Both the position numbers and the translations under genes were made by a program. A model generated the notes under the pieces. It saw nothing but the letters and a program-made list of their open reading frames with translations, was not told the origin of the DNA and searched no databases. Shown here in pieces: positions 42,851-54,080 of a stretch of 64,000 nucleotides of DNA; within the stretch, counting starts at the first letter, position 1; every line of letters begins with the position of its first letter. The stretch spans positions 2,666,001 through 2,730,000 of the forward strand of contig NW_024037065.1 in NCBI RefSeq assembly GCF_015706575.1. The letters are read 5' to 3'. This DNA comes from Patiria miniata. Taxonomy: Eukaryota; Echinodermata; Asteroidea; Valvatida; Asterinidae.

Positions 42851-42963
42851 CAATTTTGATATTTCACCGCGGAGTTTGAAGGCCTTTTTTGCTATTTCGA
42901 GGAACGCGTCGTCCATATTTGCCGCAGCAGTGCGTAGAACGTGCAAAGGGAGCTCATCCTTGT
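42851..42963 (-). pseudogene. family-3 transposase-like gene, first visible exon
   Basis: It ends at donor TTG|GTAATT and encodes LPLHVLRTAAANMDDAFLEI and KKAFKLRGEISKL. The upstream limit is unclear, because sequence above about 42970 belongs to the gag-element side. The gene is probably truncated here by that retrotransposon. Confidence 0.4.
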
Positions 42964-43107
42964 AATGTGTTAACGTATTACTGTTAATGTTAAAGAGCGC
43001 CCTCTCTTGAGTTTGAATAATCGACACCGGAGAGTGTCTCTTGCAAAATGGCCGCCACGTTTAGTCGACTCTTTCTAGTGCCCGCTCCCCTAAAGATACC
43101 ACAAAAT

Positions 43108-43125
43108 TGGCGACGAGGATGGGAT
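43108..43125 (+). promoter_or_regulatory. retrotransposon primer-binding site (tRNA-Ser type)
   Basis: TGGCGACGAGGATGGGAT is complementary over 18 bases to the 3' end, including CCA, of animal tRNA-Ser(GCU) as I recall it. It lies 60 bp upstream of gag, just after an LTR-like end ACCACA. It marks the start of the internal region of a Ty3/gypsy element. Confidence 0.7.
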
Positions 43126-43184
43126 ATTGAGGTACCAGAGTCTTAAATAGATACGATAAAGTTATAGATTACGATAATTATAGG

Positions 43185-44106
43185 ATGGCGGCAGTCATCG
43201 GAAAAGTGGATGAGTTTGACGAAGGAAAGGAAACCTTCACGTGCTATTTGGAAAGGTTGGACCAGTTCTTCATTGCCAACGACATTAAGGATGCAAAAGC
43301 AGTAAGTGTTTTTCTTACGGTCATAGGGCCGAAATCGTACTCGCTGTTGAAGTCAATGGTATCACCAGACAACGTGAGTGATAAATCACTGGAAGAACTG
43401 AAAACTTTGCTAAAGAATCAGTACTCACCACAACCTTTGACAATTGCAGAACGCTTTAAATTCCACAAAAGAGGCCAGAAACCAGGTGAATCTGTGAATG
43501 AATATGTGGTCGAACTGAAGCGTCTGGAAACCACCTGCAAGTTTGTAAACTTCCTGAAGGATGCCTTAAGAGATCGACTAGTGTGTAAGCTGATCAACAC
43601 CACATGTCAGAAGAAGCTATTAACCGAGAAAGAGCTGTCTTTTGACAAGGCACTGCAGCAGGCGGTAGCATTTGAGATGGCAAATATGCAATCTCAAAAA
43701 AATGACTGCCAAGCAAGTCTTCACTCCAAAGAGGAAACCAGCACCTACTGCAATAAGTGGTGAGCCTAAATCGGCACAGAACCAATCAGGTAATGGGAAC
43801 TGCTACCGGTGCACGGGTCGACATTTGCCAAGGGAATGTCCCTTCAAAGGAGCAACATGCTATTGTAATAAAGTTGGGCACATTTCCAAGGCATGCAGAA
43901 AGAAACGGTACCAGAATCAGACACCCAAGGATGGCAAGTCTTCACATTCGGTGAAACACGTGGCCGCAGACGCGGACAGTGATGAATCAGGCGACTTTCT
44001 GGTAGTAGGGAGATGGACAGGCACTATTCCAAATCCCATTATCTTTCCCTCCTTAATTACCCCCTCCCCTCCCCCTTCCCACTTAGCCCCGCCCCCTCCG
44101 AAATAG
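43185..44106 (+). pseudogene. Ty3/gypsy gag, truncated element
   Basis: The start at ATG 43185 gives a capsid-like region (DEFDEGKETFTCYLERLDQF; LKTLLKNQYSPQPLTIAERF; RGQKPGESVNEYVVELKRL), typical of gypsy Gag in invertebrate K02A2.6-like elements. A frameshift near 43680-43760 leads into the nucleocapsid with CYRCTGRHLPREC (C-x2-C-x3-H-x4-C) and a second knuckle CYCNKVGHISKAC that has one residue fewer between its first two Cys than usual. Coding similarity ends at about 44010. Protease and pol are absent, so the element is 3'-truncated. A complete 5' LTR could not be delimited. Confidence 0.8.
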
Positions 44107-44327
44107 ATCCCCCTCCCCCAAAATAGATCCCCCTTCCCCAGATATATCTCCCCCTCTAGCTCCCCAAATATGTCTCTTCTCTCTCCGAGTTGTTATATTA
44201 TAAAGTGGGGGGGGGGGGACGGCGACGAACCCCATATCTCCCTCTGTCTAGGCACCAGACCAGGCTCTTATCAGTCGCCGTCTTGAAGATCTCTATTTAG
44301 ACTCGCAGTGACTGGTACGCCCCCTAT

Positions 44328-44795
44328 CAATACTTACAAATAAATAAAAAACAACGTTTTCTTAGGTTTACATGTCTGAGTTTTTTTACCCTATTGAAAA
44401 CGGATGACTTTACCATTACAAACATGTAACTTTAACAAAAATAATCTAATAAACATAAATTAAGAATGATGTCATCAATATTATTAGTAAAGAGAAGCAT
44501 GCTTCTCATCTAACAGTAAATTAAGTTTCATCGATAAGAATGATGTCATCAATATTATTAGTAAAGGGAAGCATGCTTCTCCTTTAACTGTAAATTAAGT
44601 TTCATCGATAAGAATGATGTCATCAATATTATTGGCAAAGGGAAGCATGCTTCTCCTCTAACTGTAAATTAAGTTTCATCGATAAGATTGATGTCATCAA
44701 TATTATTAGTAAAGGGAAGCATGCTTCTTACAATACTTACAAATAGATAAAAAAACAACGTTTTCTTAGGTCTACATGTCTGAGTTTTTTACTTA
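44328..44795. repeat. 74-bp tandem array flanked by 60-bp direct repeats
   Basis: Four units of 74 bp start at 44461, 44535, 44609 and 44683. Each contains GATGTCATCAATATTATT and the palindrome AAGCATGCTT. The array is bracketed by direct repeats CAATACTTACAAATA(A/G)ATAAA...TCTGAGTTTTTT at 44328-44388 and 44731-44794. It lies just outside the Polinton polymerase. A C-rich stretch (44050-44220) precedes it. Confidence 0.85.
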
Positions 44796-44805
44796 GAACG
44801 AGAAA

Positions 44806-46287
44806 ATTATACTCGTCGAGACTATATTCAAGCCATAAGGGCTGAAGAGAGTAAATTTAAAAACTTGAGGAAAAAGAAACTACATGAGCTCAAACTGATT
44901 GTAGACGAACACAATCTAGAATACGTACCGACGGGTTATAATGGTCGATTTTTGAAAAAAAGATTTATTCTCAGCGATCAAGAGATTTAAATCTCCCGAA
45001 GATTTTCAGGAGGCTGACTTCAGAGGTACGAGAAGGTGTAGAAATAACTTTCGAAACTGGGAAATGATTCCGAGACAGTTTAATAATGACGTTAAACTGG
45101 TTTTTTTCGCACTCACGAGCGACAGATCGAAAGCAAAGTGGTATCAGAACTGAGAGAACTCACTAACACGAAGCTTCAGATTGCGATTACAGTGAGATAT
45201 GTTAAAAATGTACCTGATTAAGAACGGGTGACTGCTGAATTTACCTTTATCGGTAACAATGTGGTTATTTTGAGGGAGAGTCAGGTAAAGCAAATTATTA
45301 AAGAAGCGATCGATCAAGTAAAAGAAAAACACGCGAGTCATACAAATCGAGGATCAGGTTGGGTAGTCGATAAAATACTCGCGCTTTACATTAACGTAAA
45401 CCGTTATGCTCAAGCAGGAGGTAGTTCTTACAAAGAGCTACCCGACTATCTCCAAAATAAAAAGGCGATTATCAACGTACAAAACAAAGACAACGAATGT
45501 TTGAGATGGTTTTTGAGACCCGCTCTTGGTAAATATTCGGACAAAGTAAAAAAGCGAATCGAAAACCACCCAAAATATCAGGTCCATGAAGAGAGAACTA
45601 CGATATACAACACGAACGATGGATTGAAATTCAAAAATATAGACTTTCTCACACCAGTGGATCAAATGTCTAGGGTAGAAAGACAAATTAATCTATCGAT
45701 TAACGTTTTTGGTTATACTGAAAAAGATAACATACATGTATTGGCATTATCTGGAAACAAAGATCCTACCGTTGAGGCTATCGATCTGTTATTGTTCTCC
45801 AACGGTGATAAGAGTCACTACTGTTGGATAAAACAATTTTCTAGATTTTTTTATACCGTAACGCCAGATCGGCACAAGAAATATTTCTGTCGAAGATGAC
45901 TGTCACACTACGGAACGCAAGAAAAAATTAGACAGACACAAACAAGATTGTGAGGGAAAAGACAAACCTCCGTCTAAAATCGTTTTTCCCGAGAACAACG
46001 TATTAAAATTTAAAAACCACAGATTTGCACAGGACGCACCATTTGTCATTTACGCCGACTTTGAATCGGTACTAGAAAAAACTCAGCACGATAAAAAGGA
46101 AAACACGCAAAAGACAAACATTCACAAAGCAAGCGGTTATTCGTTGGTGGTCGTTAGATGTGATGGTGAAAATATGTATGGAGAAACTTATAGGGGCAAA
46201 GACGCCACAACTAAGTTTGTAGAGCAGATGTTACAATTGCAACGTGATATTAACTGCATATTTGGTGATCCCATACCCATTGAAATA
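44806..46287 (+). pseudogene. Polinton protein-primed DNA polymerase B, N-terminal part
   Basis: A short frame at 44806-44988 (NYTRRDYIQAIRAEESKF, then YNGRFLKKRFI) precedes polymerase sequence. The segment 45228-45899 carries a KKAIINVQNKDNECLRWF block and a Cys/His region, and 45900-46287 carries IVFPENNVLKFKNH followed by FVIYADFESVLE, the exonuclease I motif of family-B polymerases of Polintons. Several frame changes and stops show decay. The reading is cut at 46287 by a solo LTR and resumes at 48832. In the intact element this enzyme replicates the transposon DNA from a protein primer. Confidence 0.8.
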
Positions 46288-48831
46288 TGTCACAGGTCAG
46301 CCTGATATTTTACTCCAAGTGTAAGTTCCTTAGGATTTGTTTGAACTACGTGTGGCGAAGTTTGACCTAGTTCCTTTTATATACACATTTTATGCAAATT
46401 AAGGTGTGGCCCTGCATAGTTTACTTCTATGTGTGGCATGTGCAGGTAAACTTTCGTAAGGTTAAATTAGCATAATATACTGGCCCACTGAAGTGTGCAA
46501 ATATACATGCATTGGGTGCAGTTTTAGTTAGAAGCAGACAGGCTCGTGGTGCGATAGCACAATGTAGAGCGATAGCTCCAACATTTTGAAGATTCAGCTA
46601 CTTTTTTGCTGAAGTCTTACTACTGAGTTGATGTTTGAGAATCCAGATAAGGCGATAGCCTACCCTTCAGCAGCGTTAGTTGCAAATAGATTTTTCCTGC
46701 CATTTTGGCTGGAAGTTCGCCTGGTCTGAAGGGCTGTGTTTTAGACAGCGAATTTTGCATCCTCTGACGGTCGTCCAAGTTTTAGGAGCCAGTAATATAC
46801 TGTAAGTTTCATTTTAATATTTGTTTCATTAGTATAAAGTAATGAATTCATTTAAACATCAGTGAATGTATCAATTTTGCTGTATTGTACCTTGTGCATA
46901 TTTGAATGCGTTACGTTGAAAATCTGCTTTATGGGACACGCCCCTTTTGGGCTGATAAAAATATTTTTGTGTGATCAGTTGATTCTATAATTACAGCCTG
47001 AAAATAGGGTAGGTGGTTATTGAGTGGTCGGGCACAACCCGACCACTGTCTAGAATTGTTCCGATTAATCTTTCTTTCTTTCTTTCTTTCTTTCTTTTTT
47101 TTCCGGACAATACTTCTCCGCGGGTTTACTCCTAAACCGTTCAAGATATAAACTTGTAACTTCGAACACATATCGACCCTGATCCCGAGTAGTGCATATT
47201 GTCCTGACGTCATGATGACGTCATCAGGTATCAAATTACAAGCAATTTAGTGTTTCTATTTTTTAATCATTACAAATCGATATAAAATCAACCGTGAGAG
47301 ACCGGAGCTTGTTTTTAGCGGCAGTCAATAGAATAATACTGGGTCTTCAATTTACTTCATGGGTGTCAAATCATACGACCCTTACTTCCGGTCGAAACCG
47401 GTCGAACCCAGAAGTGCCTTGTAATTTAAAAATGGTAAAAGATATGAACGTGCTTTCAACGATGTAAGTCTTCGGGAAGAAAGTACTTTTCGAAACTGTA
47501 ACCAATGACGTCATGAAATATTAGAGCGCCCTCTAGCGGCAGGTTGAAAAATGTCCAAAATGCATTTTGAATAGATGTCTGTGGCGAAGTTTGCTGTAAT
47601 CTTTTGAAAATTGGTATATATAATGACCTTCATGCAAACAACACATGTGTGAAGTTTGAAGCCGATGACGTCATCAGACCGGAAGTTACAACGAAAAGAC
47701 TTTTTATTCTTCAAAAATCGTTAAAAAATCAATCGTGAGAGATATAATCTTAAATTGTCCATTAAATGATAGATTAAACATTGGCGTCAGTTGTGCCAGG
47801 CACATCTTACGAACTCTGAGCGGCGATTTGGCGAATATAAATGTTTGTTTCTGTTTATAAATTTACCTTTGGATAGTAAATATTATTTCGGGTTTTTTTT
47901 CAGGCAAAAGGTATTGGGAGTTCATGCTGAAAACAGCTTACCATTTAAAATGGCTCCAGTTATGATTGGACACATTAATACATGCAAATCAATGAACATG
48001 CATCATCTCCGAATAACATCAGTATTCACTACCCATATTCACTTTTTCTAGTTAAAAAAAATAATACATACTGACATTGATCACTACCTAAAAGAAACAT
48101 TTTGAGACAAAATGATTAATTTTATCAGACAGTTTAAATTTCGTTATCCTTGGTACATGTTCTTACATAAAACAATATTCATAACTTAACTGGACAGTGT
48201 TTCATAAAATAGTTGTCTACCCGACCACTCTGCGTTTGTAACAACAAACGCGAACCTCTAGTTATTATATTTAATATTATTTCAGGGCTCCTTTTTGTGG
48301 AGTTAAGTCCACACGCCTTTCATTGTTTGATCCACCCATTGGTTGGGGACTGCGCCGATACATCCCGACGGTCGATACATCCCTGAGGCCCTTCCGCTCA
48401 AGACCAAGGTCGCGGACATCTTGTCCTCCAAGCCCCAAGAATAGTCCACCACTTCATAGTCAAGCAAGGACCGGTTCGTGGACCGCTGGACAGAGACTCA
48501 TCCTAAAGTGAACTGTTAGCTTTTAGCCTTTCAGCGACTTCAGGTTGTAAAGCCTTTCGGTTTTGGGAGTGTCGATGTATGGTGAATATGTATGTATTAA
48601 TATTGGTCCTATAGGTCATGAAATTAGAGTATGAATCTGGTGTTTGCATTTTATAATTTACTTAGCTGAATTCTCCCAATTTACTAATTTTGATATATTT
48701 GTGTAGATAGTGTAAATAAATAGTTGTACCCTATAAATTTGCCTGCATTTATGATTTTGTCTGAGCGTTGTTACGATGAGACCGGGAACACATTGCGTGT
48801 GAGAGGGTAGGGGGGACCCGGGTTCGTGACA
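46288..48831 (+). mobile_element. solo LTR (gypsy-type) with a nested insertion, inside polB
   Basis: It starts TGTCACAGGTCAGCC and ends GGGTTCGTGACA (TG...CA with inverted tips). The last ~85 bp (ACGATGAGACCGGG, GTGAGAGGGTAGGGGG, ACCCGGGTTCGTGAC) match the LTR tail next to the gypsy RT at 63237-63320, which identifies the family. An AATAAATAG signal near 48715 fits an R-region polyadenylation site. A nested repeat (about 47023-48230) begins AGTGGTCGGGCACAACCCGA with a hairpin and ends CTACCCGACCACT. It contains a (TTTC)n tract at 47074. Flanking duplications are degraded (AAATA/AATTT). Confidence 0.7.
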
Positions 48832-51008
48832 AATTTACTGAGCGAGATAAAAATGGATTTATCGAGTCTAAATGTCTCGAATGTAAAAAGAAAATCAACA
48901 ATTTTAGAAAGGTGAGAGATCACTGCCACGTCAAAGGAAGATATAGAGGTGCCGCGCACGCCTACTGTAACACCAAGCTACGTGTTAAACCTGGTTGTAC
49001 TACGATACCGGTCATATTACACAATTTACAAAATTACGACGCGCATTTGATCATGCAAGGCATTTCTGTTTGCAAAGGTAAAATAAATTGTATCCCTAGA
49101 AATTCAGAAAAGTACATTTTGTTTTCAATCTGAAATCTACGATTTATAGACTCGTTCAATTTTATGGCGTCATCGCTTGACAACTTAGTCAAAGCTTGTC
49201 CAAAAGAGTCGCTTACTTTACTGAGAAAACATTTTAAAAATTTGCCGTGGAGTTCAGACCTTTTATTACAAAAAGGAGTTTACTCTTACGAATATATGGA
49301 CTCGTTCGATAAATTAAAAGAGACCAGGCTACCACCAATCGAACAGTTTTACAGCAGTCTAAAAGACGAAGGGATATCGCGAGAAGACTATGACAGAGCT
49401 CGACGAGTGTGGAAAGAGTTTAAGGTAAAAAACTTTGGCGAATATCACGACTTGTACGTGACTACCGACACGTTATTACTAGCCGGCGTGTTTGAGAATT
49501 TTAGACGCGTGTGTAAAAAGAATGAAGTTATTAGTTAGATCCGGCTTATTATTTTACCGCACCCAGGTTATCGTGGGATGCGCTGTTAAGACACTCTCAG
49601 ATAGAACTCGAACTATTGCAAGACGTAGACAAACATTTATTTTTTGAAAGAGCAAAACGAGGAGGCATGTCGAGCGTCGGTAGCGCGAGATATCACAAAG
49701 CAAACAATAAATATCTGCCCGACCACGATCCGGATAAACCAACGAGTTACGTGACCTATCTAGACGCTAATAACCTATACGGTTGGGCTATGAGTCAGTA
49801 CTTGCCGTACAAATATTTTAAGTGGTTAAAGCCTAAAGAATTTAATATCGAGTATATCATGTCGATTGATAAAACGTCAGATACGGGATATTTCTTAGAG
49901 GTAGGCCTCGATTACCCAGCCGCTCTTCACGATTGGCACAATGATTACCAACTAGCGCCAGGGAACATAATCATACCACAAGAATGGATGTCTGATTATC
50001 AAAACGAGTTATTGGATACCGAGCCTAGTAGCGAAGTACCCAAATTAACCGGCACGCTAAAACCCAAACGCAAGTACGTTTTGCACTACATCACTTTACA
50101 GCTTTATATCGAGCTCGGATTAAAACTCAAAAAAGTACATCGCGTCTTGGGGTTTAAACAGAAGCCTTGGATGAAGTCATACACGATAAAAACACTCAAC
50201 TCAGAACTAAAGCGACCTTTAACTTAGAAAAAGATTTTTTTTAACTCATGAATAATAGCGTTTTTGGAAAAACGATGGAAGAAGTTAGAAATAGAATGGA
50301 CGCAAAGTTACTCAGCGAGGATGAGCATAAAAGATACAAAATGATAGTGTCTAAACCAAACTACAAACAGACATCGATCTTTAAAGAATGCGAGTTGTCA
50401 TTTTTCGAAATTTACAAGACTAAAACCGTGTTAAACAAACCGATCTATTGCGGAATGAGTATCTTGGATCTCTCAAAGACGTTGGTGTACGATTTTTATT
50501 ATAATGGAATGAAAGCGACCTATGGAGACCGAGTCAGATTACTGTATACTGACGCCGTATACAAAGATATGCAGAAAAACGGGCAACAATACGACCTTTC
50601 AAATTATCCGACGGATCATCCTTTGTACGATCCAACCAATAAGAAAGTGATCGGTAATTTAAAGACGAGTTTGGAGGTAAAATAATCAAAGAAGTAGTTT
50701 GTATAAGACCTAAAATGTACTCCATTTTAACCGCTGACATCAACCTAAAAAAAAAGCCAAGGGTGTCACAAAATCGGTTACCTCTAAGAAATTAAAACAT
50801 CCACACTATTACGACTGCATCTTAAACAAGAAATCTCATTACGAAACCATGACTCACATTAGATCGGAAAATCACATCCTTTACACCATATCTCAAAATA
50901 AACTATCGTTGAGTCCGTTTGACACAAAGAGGTACATTTTAGCGGACGGTATAAACACGCTGGCTTTTGGTCACTACGGCGGTAATTCCGTGTCCTCAGG
51001 AACGACTT
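48832..51008 (+). pseudogene. Polinton DNA polymerase B, exonuclease and polymerase domains
   Basis: Continues after the LTR with a Cys/His finger (VRDHCHVKGRYRGAAH), exonuclease motif II (VILHNLQNYDAHLI) and motif III (FGEYHDLYVTTDTLLLAGVF). Motif A follows (TYLDANNLYGWAMS at about 49760), then motif B-like NNSVFGKTMEEVRNR (50251) and motif C region LLYTDAVYKDM (50540), where the usual second Asp of DTDS is missing. The C-terminal block DTKRYILADGINTLAFGH ends near 50978. Stops occur at 49131, 49536 and 50225 along with frame changes, so it is a dead gene. The order of motifs matches Polinton polymerases. Confidence 0.85.
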
Positions 51009-51036
51009 GAAGCTGTTTTTCTTACAAAACTCCTTT

Positions 51037-51972
51037 TTAGGCCGTTTTGAAGGTAATAAAGAGTAGGACCCGTCGTGACTTTTTTCCGTTAATCATTTTA
51101 AATTGGCTCGTTCTTTTTTCCACGTTGAAGATGTCTACGCTCCAAATAGGATCTGTGGTTCTTCTCGAGGTTCCACCCTCTTGCTCGCCCGGGTAATATA
51201 AATATCTAACCATGGTGTCTTGCGGTAATTTTTTATCTTTTGGTTTAACGGGGTTAGCAGGCGATTGCCGGACCTGTTCTAGTTTAACCGCCTCTGACGG
51301 CGCTTTAGCTATTAATCTTGTCGTTTCGTCGTTTATTGCCTTGATCACGCCGGGTAATCGCTCGACCCATTGCGTGTTCCTACTCTCGGGATTTTACATC
51401 TCTTGAGCGTACTGATGACCAAACAGCCTCTCGGCTAGCATTCGATTAAATCTTTGTACGATACCCTGCGATCGGTGGTTTCCGGGATCGCCGACGATAA
51501 CCTCGACGTTTTTTGAGGCCATCCATTTTTTAAAGGTGCCTTTAAATTCGGTACCGGCGTCTACTCTCAACGTTTTGGGGTAACTCAAAGGCGATCCCGC
51601 GTAAATCTTAACGATAGCATCCCGCTTGGAATCCGCCGTTTTAGAAACCAGAGGTTCTGCTTCGTGGTATCGACTCGCAACGTCGACAACCGTCAAAGCG
51701 TATTGATAAGTCTTGAGTTTTACTTTATCCCAGGGTAGGTATAGCACATCCATTTGGTGAAAGTCGTTTGGTGCTTCAAACTCTCGCGATGTACTCTTAG
51801 GCCTGGGTACATACGCAGGACCCGGTAGATAAATTTGCCAAATTGCTTATTTTTTAAGCCAATCTCTGATTACCTTTTTATCGATTTTGGTTTTATCGTG
51901 TAAATGGTCGACGGAACTTTCACATCTCAAATAACCACTTGGGCTATAATACAGTTTAGATAATGTTTGCAT
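51037..51972 (-). pseudogene. Polinton retroviral-type integrase
   Basis: Starts at ATG 51972, only 31 bp from the divergent small ORF. An HHCC-like N-terminal half leads to an in-frame TAA near 51848, then IWQIYLPGPAYVPRPK and the core MDVLYLPWDK (first Asp), LRVDAGTEFKG (second Asp), GDPGNHRSQGIVQRFNRML. The third catalytic position, normally Glu in GIVERFN, reads Gln (CAA). A second in-frame TAA lies near 51413, after which the C-terminal chromo-like tail (VRYLYYPGEQEGG, DPIWSVDIFNVEKRTSQFK) continues. There are two nonsense changes plus loss of the catalytic Glu but almost no indels. The enzyme would insert the Polinton. Confidence 0.85.
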
Positions 51973-52003
51973 ATTTTTTAATATAAAAGACGTTTATAAT
52001 AAT

Positions 52004-52335
52004 ATGTCTGGCGTTGCTATGATGATAGGAGGCGCGATCGTCAACGCCTTAGCTTTTAGCTGAAACAGAGCGACGAGGAGCGTAAGAGACACGATTTAGC
52101 GATAGAACAACACTCAGCCGCCAGAGATAAGTGGTAACAAGAACGAACGAAATATCTAGATTTTCTCAATGAACGTATCAGAAAACAAGAAGCCTTTAAA
52201 GAAACATTTTCCAACGTAGACAGATTTTACCAGCCTAGCGACCAACAAATAGAAAAAGAACTGGCGTTTATCGCGGGGGAACGCTATTGGTGGGCTTCTT
52301 GGCTTACAGGTACCTTTAAATTTAAACTCGTATAA
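52004..52335 (+). pseudogene. small conserved Polinton ORF (unknown function)
   Basis: Starts MSGVAMMIGGAIVNALAF, a Gly/Ala-rich hydrophobic start, then a TGA, then a charged helix (EERKRHDLAIEQHSAARDKW, TAA, QERTKYLDFLNERIRKQEAF) and AGERYWWASWLTGTFKFK. I recognise the GGAIVNALAF start and the ERKRHD helix from other Polintons, where the protein has no firm function. Two in-frame stops. It lies between integrase and capsid genes. Confidence 0.65.
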
Positions 52336-52344
52336 ATAGAATGA

Positions 52345-53407
52345 ATGCGTATGGAAAAAAAGCTCAATCCCAGCAGGCTATTAAAAATACCCAGATCTAT
52401 CAAGGGTGAGAGAAAAGAGGTGGTCATTACCCACAATCCTAGTTGTATATCGGCGGGGCAAACGCTGAGGGTCACGTTTCCTCAATTGGGTGTAGACGAC
52501 GTGATCGTACCCGGCACTTGTAAACTAGCTTTCAATTTAGAACTCGACGGTGGAAGCGACAAGAATAGAACCATTTTTGGCTATTTGGATAGAAATTTAG
52601 TCAGCGAAATCAGCGTCGGACTTCAAGGTCACAAAATTGTGAGTTATCGTCACGCCGACGTGTATCACAACTTTAAAAGACAATTGGCTCAACAGCTCAA
52701 CGACTCGAAACATGGCGTACTCGGGCATAGAAAAAGAAAACGTGTCTAAACTATGAACTGGGGCTCAAGATGCTAACACAGGCGCCAACAGCGTTAAAGA
52801 TCAAGCTATCACGGATGCCTATGGTAACAGATATTGTATCCCCCTAGACATTGACATACTGACTTCGCATCACCCTTTTTACCCTATCGGTTTAAAACAA
52901 CCTTTGACGTACGAGATAAAGTTTAACGATCACGATAAAGTAGTCAACAGTTCAGATACGGCGGCGATGTATTCTATCTCAGACTTGTCTCTCGAATACG
53001 AAGTGGTGACCAACAGAGACCTAGCTATCACCATCAGGAATAAACACCAGGGTTGAATGAAATACCTGTTTGAAAACATCCACTCGCTAGAAGTTAGATC
53101 CGTTAACAAATCGGACACGCTTTGGAACGTCAGCGTCAATCAACCCATCAGAAGTCTCAAGAGTATTTTGTTTTTGTTTAAATATCCAACTGAGAAAAAT
53201 CCGCAGCGATTTTATGATCCAAAACTAACCAAAACATCGGTGACGGTAGAAGGTAAACCCAATCAACTCTACAGTCAAGGCATGTTCCAATATCAACACT
53301 GGAACGAAATTATCAAGTTCTTTGGAGACAGCGATACCGAAAACGGGCGTGGAGTAACCAAAGACTTAAATTTGACGGGTTTTGATCTAAAAAACAAGTA
53401 CAAGTAA
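52345..53407 (+). pseudogene. Polinton major capsid protein (double jelly-roll)
   Basis: Two main frames, 52345-52749 and 53057-53407, with connecting sequence 52790-53056 in another phase. Recognisable blocks include VVITHNPSCISAGQTLRVTFP, HHPFYPIGLKQPLTYEIKF, DTLWNVSVNQPIRSLKSILF and PNQLYSQGMFQYQHWNEI, in the order seen in Polinton/adintovirus hexon-like capsid proteins. A deletion removes part of the first domain near 52749, and a TGA lies at 53054. It would form the icosahedral shell of virus-like particles. The copy is broken. Confidence 0.75.
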
Positions 53408-53433
53408 CAATTTTAAATCTCTGTTAAGTTTAA

Positions 53434-54012
53434 ATGACACAACCGCATTGCGCTTTAATCGTCGGCAAAACAAATTCGGGTAAAACCAAATGGTTTTCTG
53501 ATCTGTTAGAGTCAGACTATAAAAACGTATTTGAAGTGATAGTCATTATTACCCCTACCATATTTCAAAATAAAACGTACATCGAAAGAAAGTGGATTCA
53601 AGCAGATCCTGATGTACATCTCTGCGATCCGGAATTGTACAAGATGACGCTCAACGAAGCGATCGATTTTTACAGGAAAGTATTCGAAGGTATTGCTACG
53701 CTGTTTATCATGGACGATTGCTCTTCGGAACAAGAGATTAAATATCGTAAAAAGACGTGCGCGCTAAGCAAAATGGCGTTTAGTGGAAGACACGTCTATC
53801 ACAGCTGTTGGTTATTAACTCAAAAGTACAACAGCGTTTTAAAAGATTATAGAGAAAACACGGCTTGGTTGGCTTTATTTCACTGCAAGGATAAAACATC
53901 GTTTGATCAAGCGTTAGACGAAAATGACGTCTTACCCATTGAAGAACGAGATTATATAAAACGACGTTTGAGAGATGTGAAACCTCCAGTTAGTTACGAG
54001 CTATTGGAGTAG
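53434..54012 (+). CDS. Polinton packaging ATPase (FtsK/HerA type)
   Basis: This is an open 192-residue frame from ATG 53434 to a stop at 54012, the usual length for this family. It has Walker A GKTNSGKT at residues about 11-18, Walker B LFIMDDCSS near residue 90, and a sensor-like HSCWLLTQKYN near 126. The family drives DNA packaging into capsids in Polintons and related large DNA viruses. Among the Polinton genes here it is the only enzyme frame with no stop or frameshift. That is surprising given the decay around it and could be chance because the gene is short. It is preceded by the capsid gene and followed by a short 22-bp tandem repeat. Confidence 0.85.
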   Translation: MTQPHCALIVGKTNSGKTKWFSDLLESDYKNVFEVIVIITPTIFQNKTYIERKWIQADPDVHLCDPELYKMTLNEAIDFYRKVFEGIATLFIMDDCSSEQEIKYRKKTCALSKMAFSGRHVYHSCWLLTQKYNSVLKDYRENTAWLALFHCKDKTSFDQALDENDVLPIEERDYIKRRLRDVKPPVSYELLE

Positions 54013-54080
54013 GTTAATAACCTAGCTGCTTAACTAAAATAACCTAGCTGCTTAACTAAAATAACCTAGCTGAGTAGCAA
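54013..54080. repeat. 22-bp tandem repeat after the ATPase
   Basis: AATAACCTAGCTGCTTAACTA-type units occur two full times plus a partial third (TAACCTAGCTGAGTAGC), directly after the ATPase stop. It could be a terminator or spacer element of the Polinton. No function can be shown. Confidence 0.7.

Noticed and set aside
47023..48230. A separate autonomous element inside the solo LTR.
   Set aside because: CCGACCACT words at both sides suggest a nested insertion, but the orientations are mixed and no coding or clear target duplication is visible. It is kept only as a note in the LTR entry.
54013..54080. CRISPR-like short repeats.
   Set aside because: Only about three adjacent 22-bp units with no unique spacers, in a eukaryotic transposon. 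This is a simple tandem repeat.
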